This document shows, in pieces, positions 40,948-51,248 of a stretch of DNA of 64,000 bases. The notes beneath the pieces were generated by a model. The model was not told where the DNA came from. It did no database searches and was given only the letters and a program-made list of their open reading frames with translations. The stretch is taken from NCBI RefSeq assembly GCF_042432905.1, contig NZ_JBHLWI010000004.1:1-64000 (forward strand), given 5' to 3'. The first letter of the stretch is position 1. Each line of letters opens with the position of its first letter. This stretch comes from Fontibacter flavus. GTDB lineage: Bacteria; Bacteroidota; Bacteroidia; Cytophagales; Cyclobacteriaceae. The translations under genes were made by a program, and so were the position numbers.

Positions 40948-43900
40948 TTAAAAAACCGTACCTACAACCGCAGTTTTTTTGATTTGACGGACATTTCCCT
41001 GTAGGTCAAAAATCTCTACCCAAATGATATAATACCCAGGACGGACTTTTCTGCCTTGACTGTCCGTACCGTCCCAAAGATAAAATCCCTCCATTCCCCA
41101 AATGGCATTTTGACAGATTTCCCTGATCATGGATCCGTTGACGCCATAGATTCTGACGGTTGCATTTTTCCCAGGTTGTTCCATTTTGTAGCTGATGGTA
41201 ATAAAAGCTGGTTGGCCTGGAACATCCGGCATAAATACTTTGGGCTGAATCTCAATGCCCAACGCTTCCTGACCATCGAAAACCTGTGAGTTTCTATATC
41301 CGGGCGTTGCAAAACCTGCCGAGGAAGAAGCGGACTGCCAATTGCTTGGGTCATTGACCTCAAAATCAACCGAAAGCCGCTCCAGGGAGACTCCTCTTGT
41401 ATCTCTCAGTAAAGGGTGGTGCATGCGGTCGGAATAACTGAATATTTCCGCCAATTCTTCCTCAGGATCGAGTAATACCACATTTCCGGAGGAAATGGGA
41501 TAACTGGGTAAAGAACTGTAGGCTATAAAACGGTCTTCCTTGGATTTCGGGTACTCCTCTTTGAGTCTGCCCGCGTCTGTCGTGAAGACCAGAAATGAAA
41601 AAGGCTCCAGGATAAAGTCCTCATGAAATAAAATCCTTCTGTTGGCGATCTCTCCAGTACTATTCAGGTTTGCCAATTTCCAGTCTTTCAAGTTGATAAA
41701 TTTATTGCTACGGTTGTAGATTTCGACAAACTTAGGGGAATTGGTCCTGGCGTTGAAAAGCACCTCATTAAGGACAATATCTTTAGCTTCAGGCTTTGAG
41801 GGAACCACCATCCAGACCTCTTCATTTGGGTCCAGCAGGTTTCCGGTACAGTCCCTCAGATTGCTGATCCGGATGGTATATCTGACACCTTCTTTTAGTT
41901 CTTCATCAAATTCAATCAGTATTTCAGTCGGGTTTTCGCCAGCCAAAATTCTTAGTGGATTTAAAGAGGGTGAAGTTTCCCATGTGGTGACTGCAAGATT
42001 ATTGCTCAGCACTTTTGAAAAGGTCAATAAGACCGTTTTGTTGCCAAGCCATGCAGATCGGATGAATCGGGGAGGGCTAAGGTCGGGGCTGGTTTCATAG
42101 ACCGAATTCACCCGTCCAGGGGTTCCTCTTTTTGGATCTATAGATGCTGCTAGGTTTGAACTAAGGTGACAGGCCAGATAAGGGTTGGCAATTTCCAGGC
42201 TATAACCTCCCTGGGCAAAGGAGCTTCCACCATAATTGGCGGTGGTATAGCCAAGGCTATCCAGCAAATTTCCCGACTCATCCATGATTTTGACATGGTC
42301 TGCGGAGTTCAATAATGTCGGCCAATTGGTCAAACCCAGCACATCCCCAAACTGGCCAAACTCGCTCATTCTTGCTCTGGGTACCAAGATTACATGTGAC
42401 TTTGGCCCCAAGACGGCTGAAGGTATGGTAGTGACCCTTCTGGAATTGGCAAGCTGCATGCCGCCAAGATAAATAGGCCTTTCCCCTGTATTGTATAGCT
42501 CCACATATTCTACATTTGGCAGGCTGTTTCCAGCCCTTGGAGCTGCCATTACTTCATTGATGACCACTTCCTTGAACGCAACCCTTTCAGGTGGGGCAAA
42601 TTCAAAATCAAAACGCCGATTAGTATTTTGGTTTCCCGATAAGTCTACCATTTTCTCGATCAACAGCGTGTAGGTACGCCCTGACTCAAAAGTAAAAGCC
42701 CAACTGAGCAGCACCTGACTGTTGTTTTGCTGAAGAATGACTTCGACGGGATGCTGTTCATCCAAGGAGTAAATGGAAGACAAGAGGGCATAAACAGGAT
42801 CCAATGGTTCAGAAAAGGAAACCAGGGTTTTTTGGTTGTCAACAGGTGAAATATTTACAATCTCCGGAGGTGTTCTGTCCCAGACAAACTCTCTTTTTGA
42901 GGCGTGCAAGGGCAATCCTCTTTCACTCCATCTCAAGGGGATTTCCAGGGTGTAGACTGGCCCTTCTTCAAAAAGTTGACTGCTTCTAAGTTGTATTTGT
43001 TTGGGCTCGGGAACAAATGCTTCAAAGGCAAAGGCGTCATTTTCCTCTATCTTGAATAAAAGAGCATCTGCTGAACTGGAGCGGATTTCAACCTCATGGT
43101 AAATGCTGATAAGATCCTGTTCCATCAGAAAAACATTTTCTATAAAGTCACGGTACCGTACCTCTTTGCTAGATGAGGATACTTCTCCAGTTTGGTTGTT
43201 TTGAATGTTTAGCGCTGATATGGATAGGGTAGAATTTAAAATTAAATCTTCTGTGAACAGTAATTCGACCTGATACCCGTTTTCTTTTATTTCAATATCA
43301 CTTGGTAATCTCCCATTGACCTGAAAGTTTGAAGTCTGCGCAACGGAAGATTCAAGGAAAAACCGGTTGAAACTTACCAGCATTGTTTTCGGGGAAGTGA
43401 CTAAAATTTCACCGAGAAGGATGCCATCGATTTCTATTTCCAGCTCAATTTCAGGAGTAATATTCCCTTCTTTATCCTGTAGCCCAAGCAGAAGGATTTC
43501 GACAATTCTGGTGTCAAAAAATTGTTCTGCATAAATCTGAAGGGTTGAATCTGTAGGAAAGACCAAGTCAATTCCTGAATATCCTGATATCTTGACCTGG
43601 CTTGGGTTGGGTGCATTGATTTCCCTGTCGAATTGTAATTCAATGGCATAAGGATTTAGCAGATAGGCTGATTTAACCTGAATAGGGTCTATGAGCTCAT
43701 TGCCATTATAAACCCCAAAGTCATCCATAAAGAACCTCGCCGCTGAGCCTGTTCCGGGACCAAATAATACCTCAATTTTGATCAGCACTTTTTCCATTTC
43801 CCAAAATTGTTCAGGAAGCTCAAACTCATACAAGCGATAGGGGGTATTCTGATTGGGAAAGCTGTGGTTGTCTCCCACCTGAAAAACAAACTCATTTCCT

Positions 43901-44280
43901 GTTTCATTTTCAATGGTAAGATTGACCAGCACAGGCCTGTTTCCTGAGCCATTCTGTCTTGTTTTGGCAAAAAACGCAATTTTGGGAGCGTCTAATCCAA
44001 TGGTTGAAATTCGGGAGTAAATGGCCCCATTGAATGAGCTGATCGCCTGGACCCCCAATGCCCTGGAACCAAACCGGCCTTCGCCGGAGGCTTGGAAGAC
44101 CCGGGCAGCGGTAGAGCGGACTTCATTGGCAGACCAGTCCGGTAAAAATTCTTCAGGATGGTTGACGATCATAAAATTGCTTTCAAAATCCTGAACCTGA
44201 GCAAAAGACATGTTTCGGTTAAAAAAACAACCTAGTAAGGAAAAAGCAATACAAATCCTTACCAAAAACATAGGAATCAT
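40948..44280 (-). CDS. large secreted lamin-tail-domain protein with FlgD-like C-terminus
   Basis: The protein is 1,110 residues with a signal peptide ending at SFAQ. It has a jelly-roll-like N-terminal part (about 30-190) and Ig-like repeats with the DRTPPEIVNISPVD pattern. Two lamin-tail domains are marked by VVINEVMAAPRAG, then VEYVELYNTGERPIYLGGMQ, and by DIVLNEVLFNARTNSPKFVE. A FlgD-type Ig domain ends the protein (ATVRIYGVNGSMIREI, YLWDGTDSQGRKVRPGYYII). FlgD-like ends often mark exported surface proteins of this phylum, including type IX cargo. Extracellular adhesion or DNA/polymer binding is possible; the precise role is unknown. ATG is taken one codon after a GTG. Confidence 0.82.
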   Translation of the reverse strand: MIPMFLVRICIAFSLLGCFFNRNMSFAQVQDFESNFMIVNHPEEFLPDWSANEVRSTAARVFQASGEGRFGSRALGVQAISSFNGAIYSRISTIGLDAPKIAFFAKTRQNGSGNRPVLVNLTIENETGNEFVFQVGDNHSFPNQNTPYRLYEFELPEQFWEMEKVLIKIEVLFGPGTGSAARFFMDDFGVYNGNELIDPIQVKSAYLLNPYAIELQFDREINAPNPSQVKISGYSGIDLVFPTDSTLQIYAEQFFDTRIVEILLLGLQDKEGNITPEIELEIEIDGILLGEILVTSPKTMLVSFNRFFLESSVAQTSNFQVNGRLPSDIEIKENGYQVELLFTEDLILNSTLSISALNIQNNQTGEVSSSSKEVRYRDFIENVFLMEQDLISIYHEVEIRSSSADALLFKIEENDAFAFEAFVPEPKQIQLRSSQLFEEGPVYTLEIPLRWSERGLPLHASKREFVWDRTPPEIVNISPVDNQKTLVSFSEPLDPVYALLSSIYSLDEQHPVEVILQQNNSQVLLSWAFTFESGRTYTLLIEKMVDLSGNQNTNRRFDFEFAPPERVAFKEVVINEVMAAPRAGNSLPNVEYVELYNTGERPIYLGGMQLANSRRVTTIPSAVLGPKSHVILVPRARMSEFGQFGDVLGLTNWPTLLNSADHVKIMDESGNLLDSLGYTTANYGGSSFAQGGYSLEIANPYLACHLSSNLAASIDPKRGTPGRVNSVYETSPDLSPPRFIRSAWLGNKTVLLTFSKVLSNNLAVTTWETSPSLNPLRILAGENPTEILIEFDEELKEGVRYTIRISNLRDCTGNLLDPNEEVWMVVPSKPEAKDIVLNEVLFNARTNSPKFVEIYNRSNKFINLKDWKLANLNSTGEIANRRILFHEDFILEPFSFLVFTTDAGRLKEEYPKSKEDRFIAYSSLPSYPISSGNVVLLDPEEELAEIFSYSDRMHHPLLRDTRGVSLERLSVDFEVNDPSNWQSASSSAGFATPGYRNSQVFDGQEALGIEIQPKVFMPDVPGQPAFITISYKMEQPGKNATVRIYGVNGSMIREICQNAIWGMEGFYLWDGTDSQGRKVRPGYYIIWVEIFDLQGNVRQIKKTAVVGTVF

Positions 44281-44461
44281 CACTGAAAATTAAAAAACCT
44301 GCTGTATAGAATCGAATTTTATCCGTTTAAGCTTATTTTTTTTCATTCTTATCAAAAAAAGGGCGTTCTATTTGAAAATAAAGTAATTAAATGAATTGAT
44401 TATATCTTTTTTGAGATTTCTTGGTTTACATTTGCAACACAGTTTAAAAACCTAATTAAAA

Positions 44462-45451
44462 ATGAAACTAGCCGTAGTAGGAGCTACCGGATTGGTAGGC
44501 TCAGAAATCCTAGAAGTGCTGGATGAGCACAATTTCCCATTTGATGAATTACTCTTGGTAGCCAGTGAAAGGTCTGCAGGAAAGAAGATGACTTTCAAGG
44601 GTAAGGAATATACGGTAATAGGACTTAAACAGGCTGTTTCTGAGAAGCCGGATATTGCTATTTTTTCTGCAGGTGGGGGTACTTCATTGGAATGGGCACC
44701 CAAATTTGCTGAAGTGGGTACCATCGTGATCGACAATTCATCTGCTTGGAGAATGGATCCTACCAAGAAGCTCGTGGTGCCTGAAATCAATGCAAAAGAC
44801 CTCAGGATTGATGACCGTATCATCGCCAATCCAAACTGTTCGACCATTCAGATGGTACTTGCCCTGACCAAACTGAGAGATAAGTATGGTATCAAGAGAA
44901 TTGTGGTTTCCACTTACCAATCTGTCACAGGGACCGGTAAGGCTGCAGTAGATCAGATGATGGCTGAAAGAGCTGGTCAGCCAGCGGAAATGGTATATCC
45001 ACACAAAATAGATATGAACGTTCTTCCTCATATTGATGTCTTCCAGCCAAATGGCTATACCAAAGAGGAGATGAAGATGATCAATGAGACGAAGAAAATA
45101 TTCAACGACAACAGTATTCAAGTCACAGCCACAACGGTCAGAATACCTACTATGGGTGGACACTCTGAATCTGTAAATGTAGAATTCAAGCAAGATTTTG
45201 ACCTTGAAGAAGTAAAAGAAATTCTGTCCAAAACACCTGGCGTGGTGGTGCAGGATGATCCTACCAATAATATTTATCCTATGCCTTTGACAGCACATAA
45301 AAGAGATGAGGTTTTTGTTGGCAGATTGAGAAGAGATGAATCCCAGCCCAATACCTTGAATATGTGGATTGTTGCTGATAACTTGCGCAAAGGAGCAGCT
45401 ACCAACGCTGTTCAGATAGCGGAATACTTGGTGGAGCATAGCATGGTTTAA
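44462..45451 (+). CDS. asd: aspartate-semialdehyde dehydrogenase
   Basis: The 329-residue enzyme makes aspartate semialdehyde for lysine/diaminopimelate, threonine and methionine synthesis. It has the NADP loop GATGLVGSEILEVL, SAGGGTS, the catalytic Cys in NPNCSTIQM and the substrate-binding GHSESVNVEF. A -7 element TACATTTG at 44427-44434 lies 27 bp before the ATG. The stop is followed after one base by the next gene, indicating cotranscription. Confidence 0.96.
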   Translation: MKLAVVGATGLVGSEILEVLDEHNFPFDELLLVASERSAGKKMTFKGKEYTVIGLKQAVSEKPDIAIFSAGGGTSLEWAPKFAEVGTIVIDNSSAWRMDPTKKLVVPEINAKDLRIDDRIIANPNCSTIQMVLALTKLRDKYGIKRIVVSTYQSVTGTGKAAVDQMMAERAGQPAEMVYPHKIDMNVLPHIDVFQPNGYTKEEMKMINETKKIFNDNSIQVTATTVRIPTMGGHSESVNVEFKQDFDLEEVKEILSKTPGVVVQDDPTNNIYPMPLTAHKRDEVFVGRLRRDESQPNTLNMWIVADNLRKGAATNAVQIAEYLVEHSMV

Positions 45452-45452
45452 T

Positions 45453-46643
45453 TTGGATTGGAAAAATAGCTATAGCGAAAAATTACAACAGTTTGTGCAG
45501 GATCACTTGGAAGAGGATCCTGCAAAACTTTTTTTGGCCCAGAAGCAACCGCTTGATTTTGATCTTAAATTGGCCTTCGGACAGCTTCAGGCCAGACAGA
45601 AGGCTTTAAAAAAAATCCCGACCTGGGCAAAGCATCCCTCTCTGGTTTTTCCGCCCAACCTTTCGGTGGAGCAGGCCTCTTCTGAGGAAACTGCACTTTT
45701 CAAATCTGGGTTGGTCCGTGGGTCCACAATGGCAGATCTTACAGGCGGATTTGGAGTGGATACCTATTACCTGTCAAAAGAATTCGACAAAGCATATTAT
45801 TGTGAAAGGAATGAGGAACTCAGCTCCCTTTTTGCCCACAATATGGAAGTGCTTGGAGAGACCAAATTTTCCATATTTTCCGGAAATAGTATTGATTTTT
45901 TAAAGCGGTTTGAGGGTAAGCTTGACCTCATTTATGCAGATCCGGCAAGGCGGGGAGGGCATAATCAAAAGCTTTACAAATTGGTTGATTGTGAGCCCGA
46001 CATAGTTGCTCACTGGGATCTTTTGAAGAGTAAATCCAAAAGTATCCTGCTAAAGGCATCACCCATGCTGGATCTGAAGCAGGCCCTTATGGAACTTCCA
46101 GATATACAGCAGATCTGGGTGGTTTCTGTTAGGAATGAAGTGAAGGAAGTCTTGTTGTCATGGGAAGAGGAGAAAGAGCGAAGTGAAAGGCATATCCATT
46201 GTATTGATCTGCATCCACACGGCAATAAAGCATTTGATTTTACTTTTGAGGCGGAAGAAGACTGTGTCAGTAGCTTTTCCGATATCGGAGCCAAATTGGT
46301 GGAGCCAATGGCGGCAATTCTGAAAGCGGGAGCCTTCAAATCATTTGGGAGAAGGTTTGGCCTGGCCAAGTTACATCCAAACAGTCATTTGTATACAGCC
46401 GCTGATGTTGCCGAAAATGTTCCTGGAAGGATTTTTGAGGTGGTTCAGGAGGTCTCCAACCCAAAGAAAGAATTGAAGCAGCTCTTTCCATCTGGAAAGG
46501 TCAATGTGATCACCAGAAATTTCGCGATCAAAGCTGAGGAGCTGAAAAAAAAGTACAAGCTTAAGGATGGGGGAGAAGACTATCTGATCGGTACAAAGGT
46601 GGGAGAAAAATACAAACTTCTTTTTTGCAAGAGGATCAATTGA
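45453..46643 (+). CDS. class I SAM methyltransferase with THUMP-like C-terminal domain
   Basis: The 396-residue protein carries a SAM-binding motif MADLTGGFGVDTYYL (~90-105), a DPARRGG-like catalytic region in LIYADPARRGGHN (~170) and a C-terminal THUMP-like domain (YKLKDGGEDYLIGTKVGEKY). This family is close to RNA methyltransferases. The target is unknown. No ATG fits; the start is the TTG located one base after the asd stop, giving MDWKNSYSEKLQQF. This is the same arrangement as scpB. Confidence 0.82.
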   Translation: MDWKNSYSEKLQQFVQDHLEEDPAKLFLAQKQPLDFDLKLAFGQLQARQKALKKIPTWAKHPSLVFPPNLSVEQASSEETALFKSGLVRGSTMADLTGGFGVDTYYLSKEFDKAYYCERNEELSSLFAHNMEVLGETKFSIFSGNSIDFLKRFEGKLDLIYADPARRGGHNQKLYKLVDCEPDIVAHWDLLKSKSKSILLKASPMLDLKQALMELPDIQQIWVVSVRNEVKEVLLSWEEEKERSERHIHCIDLHPHGNKAFDFTFEAEEDCVSSFSDIGAKLVEPMAAILKAGAFKSFGRRFGLAKLHPNSHLYTAADVAENVPGRIFEVVQEVSNPKKELKQLFPSGKVNVITRNFAIKAEELKKKYKLKDGGEDYLIGTKVGEKYKLLFCKRIN

Positions 46644-46742
46644 TTTTTTGAAAAGATCCCCTGTCTGACGCTAGCTATAATTCCTCAGCTTTAAAATATT
46701 TTCTAACTTGGGGTCATCCACCAATTTTAAGGGGATTACGAC

Positions 46743-48347
46743 ATGATGAGATCTAATTTACTTGCCTGGTCATTTGCGGCTGTTCTGTTTTGTGTTTTAC
46801 CAGAAACTGCTTTTTCCCAAATCCAAAAGAATTGGACTTGGGGAGGGCCTCTTGATCCTTTGCAGGCCAAGTATCAGGTTGAGCATTACCAACTGGAACT
46901 GGAAATTTTCCCAGAAGAGCAGGAAATCCACGGGAAAAATAAAATTACTTTCAATTCACAGGAAAAATTGGATACCCTTCGACTGAATTTGATCGAGGAG
47001 TATCAGGTTCAAAAAGTGGTCATGGATGGAAGGGAAACCGGATTTGAGAGACATGGGGATATTCTGGATATTTATCCTTTGGATTGTACCTGTAAGGAAG
47101 TGGAGGTGTTTTATGGAGGGAAGACTCCTATAGCTATACGGCCTCCCTGGACAGGTGGGTTTACTTGGGAAAAGGACGAATTGGGGAATCATTGGTTGGG
47201 GCTCTCTTCCCAAAATGAAGGGGCTAAGATCTTTATGCCTTCACTTGATCATCCTTCCAGCGAACCAATCAATGGTGTGGACCTGATATTTACTGTTCCC
47301 AAACCTTATTTTGTGGCCTCTAATGGCTCTTTGGTGGGTGAGACAGAGAGTGTTGATAAAATCACATATCATTGGGCGACAAGATATCCCATCAACAATT
47401 ACAATATCAATTTTACAGTGGGAGTATTTCATGAGGAATCAACCATTTTCAAATCTGACAATGGAACAGAGATCCCGATGATGGTGTATGTGTTGCAGCA
47501 AAACAGGTCAAAGGCAAAAGATCTCTTGCAAATACTGGAAAACTCTTCCAAAACACTGGAAAAGTTCTTTGGTCCTTATCCTTTTCCCAATGACAAAATA
47601 GCAGTGGTAGAAACGCCTTATTTGGGTATGGAGCATCAGACCATCAATGCTTATGGTAATAATTTTCAATTTGAAAAGGTTGGAAAGGTGATGGGTGACT
47701 GGTTATTGCATCATGAACTTGGCCACGAATGGTTCGGTAATAAGGTTTCCGTCAAAGATTGGGCGGATTTCTGGATCCACGAAGGTTTGACTGCCTATGG
47801 GGACTGGCTATTTTATCTTGAGCATGGAGGAGAGGATGCCTATCAACAGAAAGTAGCCTCAGTAAGGCAAAATATCAGAAACCTGCGCCCTGTGGTCTCT
47901 CCAAGAAACTCGAATTCTGATTTTGCCTATCATCCCGATATTTATACCAAGGGGGCATTTGTCATTCATTCTTTACGGTATTACCTGGGAGATGAGCTGT
48001 TTTTTCCCATGCTTAAAGCTTTTGCTTCTGATGAGCGGTTTATTTATGAAAATCTCGTAGAGACATCTGATTTTACGGAATTTGTAAAGCACTATACAGG
48101 AGTTGATACTGATGGATTCTTTGATTTATATCTCAAAAGTGTCAGGTTGCCAAAAGTCAAAGTCACCAAAAAAGGTAAAAAAGGGTATATGGTAAGTTTG
48201 CCAAATATTCATTTCAGCATGCCAGTGGAAATCAGGACTGCTCATGGTTTGGAACGTCATATGCTCTCTACCAAACCTGTTTTGGTCAAGAGCAGTGGTC
48301 CGGTGGAGGTCGATCCCGGAAATTGGTACTTATTGGAAAAGAAATGA
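46743..48347 (+). CDS. M1-family zinc aminopeptidase, secreted
   Basis: The 534-residue protein has a signal peptide (LLAWSFAAVLFCVLPETAFS). The N-terminal beta domain is followed by the catalytic domain with the exopeptidase motif GMEHQTI (normally GAMEN) and the zinc site LLHHELGHEWFGNK plus the second Glu in WIHEGLTAYGDW. All zinc ligands are intact. It lacks the large C-terminal armadillo domain, as many Bacteroidota M1 proteins do. It probably trims peptides in the periplasm. It stands between a methyltransferase and a sugar transporter without functional link. Confidence 0.9.
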   Translation: MMRSNLLAWSFAAVLFCVLPETAFSQIQKNWTWGGPLDPLQAKYQVEHYQLELEIFPEEQEIHGKNKITFNSQEKLDTLRLNLIEEYQVQKVVMDGRETGFERHGDILDIYPLDCTCKEVEVFYGGKTPIAIRPPWTGGFTWEKDELGNHWLGLSSQNEGAKIFMPSLDHPSSEPINGVDLIFTVPKPYFVASNGSLVGETESVDKITYHWATRYPINNYNINFTVGVFHEESTIFKSDNGTEIPMMVYVLQQNRSKAKDLLQILENSSKTLEKFFGPYPFPNDKIAVVETPYLGMEHQTINAYGNNFQFEKVGKVMGDWLLHHELGHEWFGNKVSVKDWADFWIHEGLTAYGDWLFYLEHGGEDAYQQKVASVRQNIRNLRPVVSPRNSNSDFAYHPDIYTKGAFVIHSLRYYLGDELFFPMLKAFASDERFIYENLVETSDFTEFVKHYTGVDTDGFFDLYLKSVRLPKVKVTKKGKKGYMVSLPNIHFSMPVEIRTAHGLERHMLSTKPVLVKSSGPVEVDPGNWYLLEKK

Positions 48348-48438
48348 GGAATTGATTTTTTTGACTTTTGGTAGGCTAAGTTCAATTAATTGCCCAAATT
48401 GAATTTAGATTCTTTTTCTAATCCGATAAACCACAGGT

Positions 48439-49671
48439 ATGAGTTCGAGAGCTTTGATCAGACTTTCCCTGATTGTCAACTATATGGTTTTTGCCGTTTT
48501 GTTGAATTCAGTGGGGGCAGTAATTTTGCAGGTGCAGAGAACATTTGATGTCAGTAAGGCTGAAGCCTCTGTTCTGGAAGGATTTAAAGACCTTCCAATT
48601 GCCATATTTTCCTTTATTGTGGCTTCTCTTCTGCCTAAAATAGGTTTGAAGAGGGGTATGCTTATTGTCCTCTTCTTAGTTGGGGGAATCTGCTTTGTTA
48701 TGCCTTTGACGGCCAATGAATTTTGGTATTTCAAGATGCTGTTTGCAGCAGTAGGGATTTCATTTGCTGTCATCAAAGTTTCGGTTTTTGCGATGATAGG
48801 ACTCGTGACCAATAATACCAAAGAGCACAGTAGTCTGATGAGTACAATCGAGGGCTTCTTTATGGTAGGTGTCTTGTTAGGCAACGTGTTCTTCAGTCTA
48901 TTTGTCAATGATGCGGACCCAACCTCCAGGGAATGGCTGAATATTTATTGGTACTTGGGAGCCATGACTTTGGCAGCAGCCCTTTTGCTTTCATTTGCGC
49001 AGATCAATGAGACTGAATCCAAAAGGGAAGAAACCAATGCTTGGGATGAGTTTTTGGAAATGCTGAAACTGGTCATTAAGCCATTGGTATTGGTATTTGC
49101 GGCATCAGCTTTTTTGTTTGTATTGATCGAACAGAGTTTTATGACCTGGACGCCGACATTTTACCAGGACGTGCTGAAAGTTCCCGCAAGTATGGGGATT
49201 CAGGCAGGGGCAGTCCTAGCTGGTGCTTTGGCGATAGGCAGACTCTTGGCAGGCATAGTATTGAAAAGAATCCATTGGTTGACCTTTACGTTGACCTGCA
49301 CTGTCTTGGTAGGCGTGTGCGTGATCCTGACCTTACCCTTGACATCCGGCTTGCCTGAAGCTATTGAAACCATTACCTGGTTCAATGCCCCATTTGTGGT
49401 TTACCTGTTTCCAATTTTGGGCGTATTTCTTGCGCCAATTTATCCTACCATTAATTCTGTTGTGTTGAGTGCACTGCCCAAATACATGCAAAGCTCTATG
49501 TCAGGATTGATTGTGGTGTTTTCAGCCTTAGGTGGAACTACCGGTTCCATCATCACAGGGCATATCTTTGAGTCCTATGGTGGTACCAATGCCTTTTATT
49601 TCTCTTTGGTACCCATTGTTTTATTGTGTGTTGTATTAGTGTTATTAAATAGACAAGTCAAAAAATCATGA
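48439..49671 (+). CDS. MFS transporter, probably for trehalose or a related sugar
   Basis: The 410-residue membrane protein has about 12 hydrophobic helices and the loop between TM2 and TM3 reading LLPKIGLKRGMLI. It resembles the major-facilitator sugar/carbohydrate group. Its stop overlaps the start of the trehalase gene by 4 bp. The coupling suggests it imports the substrate of that enzyme or exports glucose. The substrate is inferred from the neighbour alone. Confidence 0.85.
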   Translation: MSSRALIRLSLIVNYMVFAVLLNSVGAVILQVQRTFDVSKAEASVLEGFKDLPIAIFSFIVASLLPKIGLKRGMLIVLFLVGGICFVMPLTANEFWYFKMLFAAVGISFAVIKVSVFAMIGLVTNNTKEHSSLMSTIEGFFMVGVLLGNVFFSLFVNDADPTSREWLNIYWYLGAMTLAAALLLSFAQINETESKREETNAWDEFLEMLKLVIKPLVLVFAASAFLFVLIEQSFMTWTPTFYQDVLKVPASMGIQAGAVLAGALAIGRLLAGIVLKRIHWLTFTLTCTVLVGVCVILTLPLTSGLPEAIETITWFNAPFVVYLFPILGVFLAPIYPTINSVVLSALPKYMQSSMSGLIVVFSALGGTTGSIITGHIFESYGGTNAFYFSLVPIVLLCVVLVLLNRQVKKS

Positions 49672-51182
49672 GTTTATATAGTTTCACCCCTCCAGAAGAA
49701 TTGTACTGGGAGCTGTTTGACGCTGTGCAGATGAGTGGGATTTTCAAAGATTCCAAGACCTTTGTGGACTGTATTCCCAAAAGACCTGCAAAGGACATTT
49801 TGTTGGATTTTTATGAGCGGGCAAATAACAATGGCTTTTCGTTGTTGGAATTTGTTAAAGCAAATTTCAATATGCCCGAAGATCCAAAGGAAATTGAAAT
49901 GCCCAAACAGATCAGTTTGGAAGAGAGATTGAACCTCCAATGGGATTTATTGAGACGTGAACCTGATCCCGAAATCCCGGACTCTAGTTTACTGCCACTT
50001 CCCAACCCCTACATTGTGCCGGGTGGAAGGTTTCGGGAGATTTATTATTGGGACAGTTATTTCACCATGCTGGGTCTTAAGGTCTCGGGAAGAGTGGAGT
50101 TGATTGAGTCCATGGTGGCCAATTTTGCCCATCTGATCAATACGGTCGGCCATATTCCCAATGGTAACCGGACCTATTTTCTTTCCAGGTCGCAGCCACC
50201 ATTTTTTGCCAAGATGGTAGAGCTTTTGGCTGAAGCCAAAAAGGATGAAACAATCTTGGAAAAATATATTCCGGAGATGCTGATGGAGTACCTGTTTTGG
50301 GTAGAGGGAGATACAGACCTGCATTTGCCGGGAAAAAGATATAAAAGAGTGGTAAGGCTGGATGAGGATGCCTTTCTCAACAGGTATTTTGACGATGAAT
50401 CTACGCCCAGACCTGAATCATTTCATGAGGATGTGACCCTTTCCCAAGGCTCAAAAAGATATCCAGATAAGATTTTCAGAAACTTGAGAGCAGCATGTGA
50501 ATCAGGTTGGGATTTTAGTTCCAGATGGCTCTATGATCCTATGGATCTCAAGTCTATCCAAACTGTAGCGATATTACCCATTGATCTGAATGTGCTGTTG
50601 TCCGAGACCGAGCGTGTGTTGGTATATGCCAATCGCTTGGCGGGTAATGAAAAACTGGCTGCCAATCTCGAAAAAAACAGAAAAAACAGGTTGGAAGGGA
50701 TTGAGAGGTATTTTTGGAATGAGGACAAAGGGATTTATCTGGATTACCATATCAAATTCAAAGAAGAGGTGGACAGGCCATCTTTGGCCATGCTTTTTCC
50801 ATTGTGGGCAGGCATTGCTACCGCGGATCAGGCAGAAAAGGTGATGGATTATACGGAGCAGCACTTTCTGAAGCTTGGCGGGCTGGTGACGAGCAATTTC
50901 CATTCCGGACAGCAATGGGATGCCCCAAATGGTTGGGCACCATTACAATGGATAGGATTTGAGGCTTTTTGGAATTATGGAAGAAGAGATACCGCTTTGG
51001 AACTGGCCAAGCGCTGGACTGGTTTGAATGAGAAAGTCTATGAGCGTACCGGAAAAATGATGGAAAAATACAATGTGGAAGATGTGAGTTTGGAAGCAGG
51101 TGGAGGGGAATACCCTGTACAGGATGGTTTTGGCTGGACCAATGGGGTGTATCTGGCCATGAAAGAAATGATGAAAACTTAA
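49668..51182 (+). CDS. alpha,alpha-trehalase (GH37)
   Basis: The 504-residue protein has both GH37 signature regions: PGGRFREIYYWDSYFTMLGL (about 123-142) and QWDAPNGWAPLQWIG (about 420). The catalytic Asp in the RAACESGWDFSSRW segment and the late Glu in EAGGGEYPVQDGFGWTNGV are present. There is no signal peptide, so it is a cytoplasmic, TreF-like enzyme hydrolysing trehalose to glucose. Length is slightly below E. coli TreF. Cotranslation with an MFS transporter implies an uptake-and-cleavage unit. Confidence 0.93.
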   Translation: MSLYSFTPPEELYWELFDAVQMSGIFKDSKTFVDCIPKRPAKDILLDFYERANNNGFSLLEFVKANFNMPEDPKEIEMPKQISLEERLNLQWDLLRREPDPEIPDSSLLPLPNPYIVPGGRFREIYYWDSYFTMLGLKVSGRVELIESMVANFAHLINTVGHIPNGNRTYFLSRSQPPFFAKMVELLAEAKKDETILEKYIPEMLMEYLFWVEGDTDLHLPGKRYKRVVRLDEDAFLNRYFDDESTPRPESFHEDVTLSQGSKRYPDKIFRNLRAACESGWDFSSRWLYDPMDLKSIQTVAILPIDLNVLLSETERVLVYANRLAGNEKLAANLEKNRKNRLEGIERYFWNEDKGIYLDYHIKFKEEVDRPSLAMLFPLWAGIATADQAEKVMDYTEQHFLKLGGLVTSNFHSGQQWDAPNGWAPLQWIGFEAFWNYGRRDTALELAKRWTGLNEKVYERTGKMMEKYNVEDVSLEAGGGEYPVQDGFGWTNGVYLAMKEMMKT

Positions 51183-51248
51183 CTTTATTAAATTGGCCTT
51201 GCCTGATTTTAGCCATAATTTTCAAAATATGTTTAATGAAAGAACTCT

